This document shows, in pieces, positions 62,254 to 64,000 of a stretch of DNA of 64,000 bases; within the stretch, counting starts at the first letter, position 1; each line of letters starts with the position of its first letter. Under the pieces are notes generated by a model, which searched no databases, was not told where the DNA came from, and saw nothing but the letters and a program-made list of their open reading frames with translations. Made by a program: the position numbers and the translations under genes. This DNA comes from Hydrogenophaga sp. RAC07 (lineage in GTDB: Bacteria > Pseudomonadota > Gammaproteobacteria > Burkholderiales > Burkholderiaceae_C). The stretch covers positions 2,418,001 to 2,482,000 of the forward strand of contig NZ_CP016449.1 in the NCBI RefSeq assembly GCF_001713375.1, written 5' to 3'.

Positions 62254-63102
62254 ATGTCGTTGATCGTTTTTTCCCACGCCAACAGCTTTCCCGCCAGCAC
62301 CTACCGCGTCCTCTTCAAGTCCCTGCGCGCCCGCGGCCACGCGGTGCGGGCGGTGGACAAGTTTGGTCACGACCCGCAGTACCCCGTCACCAGCAACTGG
62401 CCGCACCTGGTGCAGCAGCTCGCCGACTTTGCCGCGCCCGAGATCGAAGCACACGGCCAGGGGGCCTGGCTGGTGGGCCATTCGCTGGGCGGCTTTTTGA
62501 GCCTGATGTGCGCCGCGCGCCACCCGCAACTGGGCGGGCACGCGGTGCGCGGTGTGGTGCTGATCGATTCGCCGGTGCTCGGCGGCTGGCGCGCGCGCAC
62601 GCTGGAGCTGATCAAGCGCACCCAGCTGGTGGGTTCGGTCTCGCCCGGCAAGATCAGCCACAAGCGGCGCAACACCTGGCCCGACGCCGACGCGGCACAC
62701 GCGCATTTCGCCAGCAAGAAGGCGTTTGCCGCCTGGGACCCGCAGGTGCTGCAGGACTACATCGACCACGGCACCCGCGATGCCGCCGACGCGCGCGGCC
62801 AGCAGCACCGCACGCTGGACTTCAACCGCGAGGTCGAGACCGCCATCTACAACACGCTGCCGCACAACCTGGACCGCCTGCTGCGACGCCACCCCTTGCA
62901 ATGCCCGGTCGGGTTCATCGGCGGCACGCGCTCGCTGGAGATGAAGCAGGTCGGCATGGCGATGACGCACCGGCTGGTGGGCAAACGCCACCCCGAGCGC
63001 ATGGCCATGATCGAAGGCAGCCACCTGTTCCCGATGGAGCAGCCGCTGGAGACCGCCGCCGCCATCGACACGATGCTGCAATCGCTGCAAGGCAAAACGT
63101 GA
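62254..63102 (+). CDS. Alpha/beta hydrolase
   Basis: 282 residues with a standard alpha/beta hydrolase layout. The nucleophile elbow is GHSLGG (Ser near 82 in AWLVGHSLGGFLSL), and a candidate catalytic His lies in MIEGSHLFPME near the C-terminus. The oxyanion region is the N-terminal SHANSFPASTYR. It starts 2 bp after the Anbu stop, so mutS, Anbu and this gene probably form one transcript. Substrate unknown. Confidence 0.85.
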   Translation: MSLIVFSHANSFPASTYRVLFKSLRARGHAVRAVDKFGHDPQYPVTSNWPHLVQQLADFAAPEIEAHGQGAWLVGHSLGGFLSLMCAARHPQLGGHAVRGVVLIDSPVLGGWRARTLELIKRTQLVGSVSPGKISHKRRNTWPDADAAHAHFASKKAFAAWDPQVLQDYIDHGTRDAADARGQQHRTLDFNREVETAIYNTLPHNLDRLLRRHPLQCPVGFIGGTRSLEMKQVGMAMTHRLVGKRHPERMAMIEGSHLFPMEQPLETAAAIDTMLQSLQGKT

Positions 63103-63120
63103 ACCGGGGCGGGTTCACGT
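63097..63120 (+). terminator. Hairpin overlapping the hydrolase stop, possible terminator
   Basis: ACGTGAACC (63097-63105) and GGTTCACGT (63112-63120) form a perfect 9-bp stem with a 6-nt loop; the TGA stop at 63100-63102 is inside the stem. No T-run follows directly, only TTTTT at 63151-63155, so intrinsic termination is uncertain. Confidence 0.4.
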
Positions 63121-63199
63121 CGCCGAGGGGGCTCCGGTCCGGTATAACCCTTTTTGGAACAGCCGCCTCCGCACCAGTCCATTCCATGTGTCCGACCCC

Positions 63200-64000
63200 A
63201 TGACGCCTCCCTCCCCACCGGGCAGCCCCTTGCAAAGGGTGTGGCAGCGCTTGGCAGAATGGCAGCCCGACAGCCACAGCATCTGGACGCGGCTGGCCGT
63301 GGCGCTGGTGATCACCATGCTGGCGGCCTGGATGCGGGTGGCGCTGGCGCCGGCCGAGTCGGGCGGGCGCTTCATCACCCTCTCGCTTGCTGCAGCCGTC
63401 TCCGCGCTCTACGGCGGCTTTCGTGTCGGCATGTTCAGCACGGTGGTGGGCATGCTGGCAATCAACTTCGTGCTGGTCAAGCCCTACTTCAGCTTCGCCT
63501 TCGAGAACCCGGTCGAAGCCTTCTGGCTCAACCTGTGGCACCTGCTCACGCAGCTCGTGGTGGTGGGCGCCATCGCCCTGATGCAGAGGCAAAACCGCCA
63601 CCTGCGCGAGGCCACGGCGCTCATCCAGCAAGGCAAACAGCAGCTGGAGGACACCTTCGAGCAAGGCGCCACCGGCATGACCCACAGCCACCTCAACGGC
63701 GAGTGGATCCGCATCAACCAGACCTATTGCGACATCTTCGGCTACACCAAGGCCGAGATGATGACGATGCATTTCCGGGACTTCACCCACCCGGAAGACC
63801 TGGAAGTCGACCTCGCCCAGTTCCACCGCGCTCTCAACGACGAGATCCACCACTACAGCTTCGAGAAGCGCTACATCCACAAGCAGGGTCACGTGGTCTG
63901 GGCCTACCTCACGATCTCGCTGGTGCGCAAGGCCTCGGGCGAGGCCGACTACGTGATCGCCGTGGTGCAGGACATCAGTGCCCTCAAGCACGCCGAGCAG
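63200..64000 (+). CDS. DUF4118/PAS-domain membrane sensor (3' end outside window)
   Basis: The first 267 codons of a sensor protein; it runs off the right edge without a stop. Residues about 25-125 hold three to four helices with the KdpD-like DUF4118 pattern (FITLSLAAAVSALYGGFRVGMFSTVVGMLAINFVLVKPYFSFAFENPVE). Residues about 145-265 form a PAS/PAC domain (LEDTFEQGATGMTHSHLNGEWIRINQTYCDIFGYT; HHYSFEKRYIHKQGHVVWAYLTISLVR; VVQDISALKHAE). The output module (kinase or GGDEF) is not visible. The start ATG at 63200 is the first in frame. Confidence 0.8.
   Translation, partial: MTPPSPPGSPLQRVWQRLAEWQPDSHSIWTRLAVALVITMLAAWMRVALAPAESGGRFITLSLAAAVSALYGGFRVGMFSTVVGMLAINFVLVKPYFSFAFENPVEAFWLNLWHLLTQLVVVGAIALMQRQNRHLREATALIQQGKQQLEDTFEQGATGMTHSHLNGEWIRINQTYCDIFGYTKAEMMTMHFRDFTHPEDLEVDLAQFHRALNDEIHHYSFEKRYIHKQGHVVWAYLTISLVRKASGEADYVIAVVQDISALKHAEQ

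Noticed and set aside
1..64000. Prophage, integron, insertion sequence, CRISPR array or replication origin
   Set aside because: No transposase, integrase, regular repeat array or DnaA-box cluster was seen. The ParB-like gene alone is not evidence of an origin.

Overview
The window is high-GC chromosomal DNA from a betaproteobacterium, most likely Burkholderiales/Comamonadaceae (a Hydrogenophaga-like organism). This placement rests on gene order (rpsO-pnp-quinone oxidoreductase-tpiA-secG-tRNA-Leu-nuoA..N), on the protein sequences, and on two intergenic repeat families I recall from this family; no database was searched. I see no phage, transposase, CRISPR or plasmid region. Most of the window is core genome.

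Layout. (1) 1-18343, all minus strand: rpsO, pnp, a zinc-independent quinone oxidoreductase, tpiA, secG, tRNA-Leu(GAG) and the complex I operon nuoA to nuoN, with nuoN running off the left edge. (2) 18477-22109, minus: tsaD, an orphan amino-acid-type ABC binding protein and a PLP aminotransferase. (3) 22177-34389, plus: a complete assimilatory nitrate/nitrite module made of a NIT-ANTAR regulator (NasR type), the nitrate ABC transporter nrtABD, nirB, nirD, nasA, then ybiB and cobA (siroheme branch). (4) 34459-44561: housekeeping and accessory genes (fatty acid hydroxylase, flavoprotein, rpsU, yqeY, EamA transporter, pmbA, darP, mog, slyD, cysE, trmJ, suhB). (5) 44565-50799: a large soluble multi-PAS/GAF histidine kinase, an orphan ParB-like protein, a DUF2798 protein, a sugar dehydrogenase and a small membrane protein. 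(6) 50780-58645: an RND efflux operon, and an alpha/beta-hydrolase divergent from a LysR regulator. (7) 58779-64000: mutS, translationally coupled to an Anbu-type proteasome homologue, an alpha/beta hydrolase, and a PAS sensor cut by the right edge.

The most informative region is the nitrate module. The 362-bp gap between nasR and nrtA holds two NtrC-like inverted repeats, a sigma-54 -24/-12 element, and a leader RNA with two hexaloop hairpins (A at loop position 1, G at position 4). The second hairpin is mutually exclusive with a 12-bp terminator stem. This is the ANTAR antitermination architecture, so the operon appears to be under dual nitrogen (NtrC) and nitrate/nitrite (NasR) control. 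Downstream, NirD keeps all four Rieske ligands and no separate NADH:nitrate reductase flavoprotein is present, suggesting NirB feeds electrons through NirD to both nitrite and nitrate sites. An inverted pair of REP-like palindromes sits at the nirD/nasA junction and provides the stop codon of one gene and the start codon of the next.

Other points of interest are an alpha/beta hydrolase that has lost its catalytic Ser and His, the mutS-Anbu coupling, a structured rpsU leader with a very basic antisense mini-ORF, and a long RNase III-like stem in the pnp leader.
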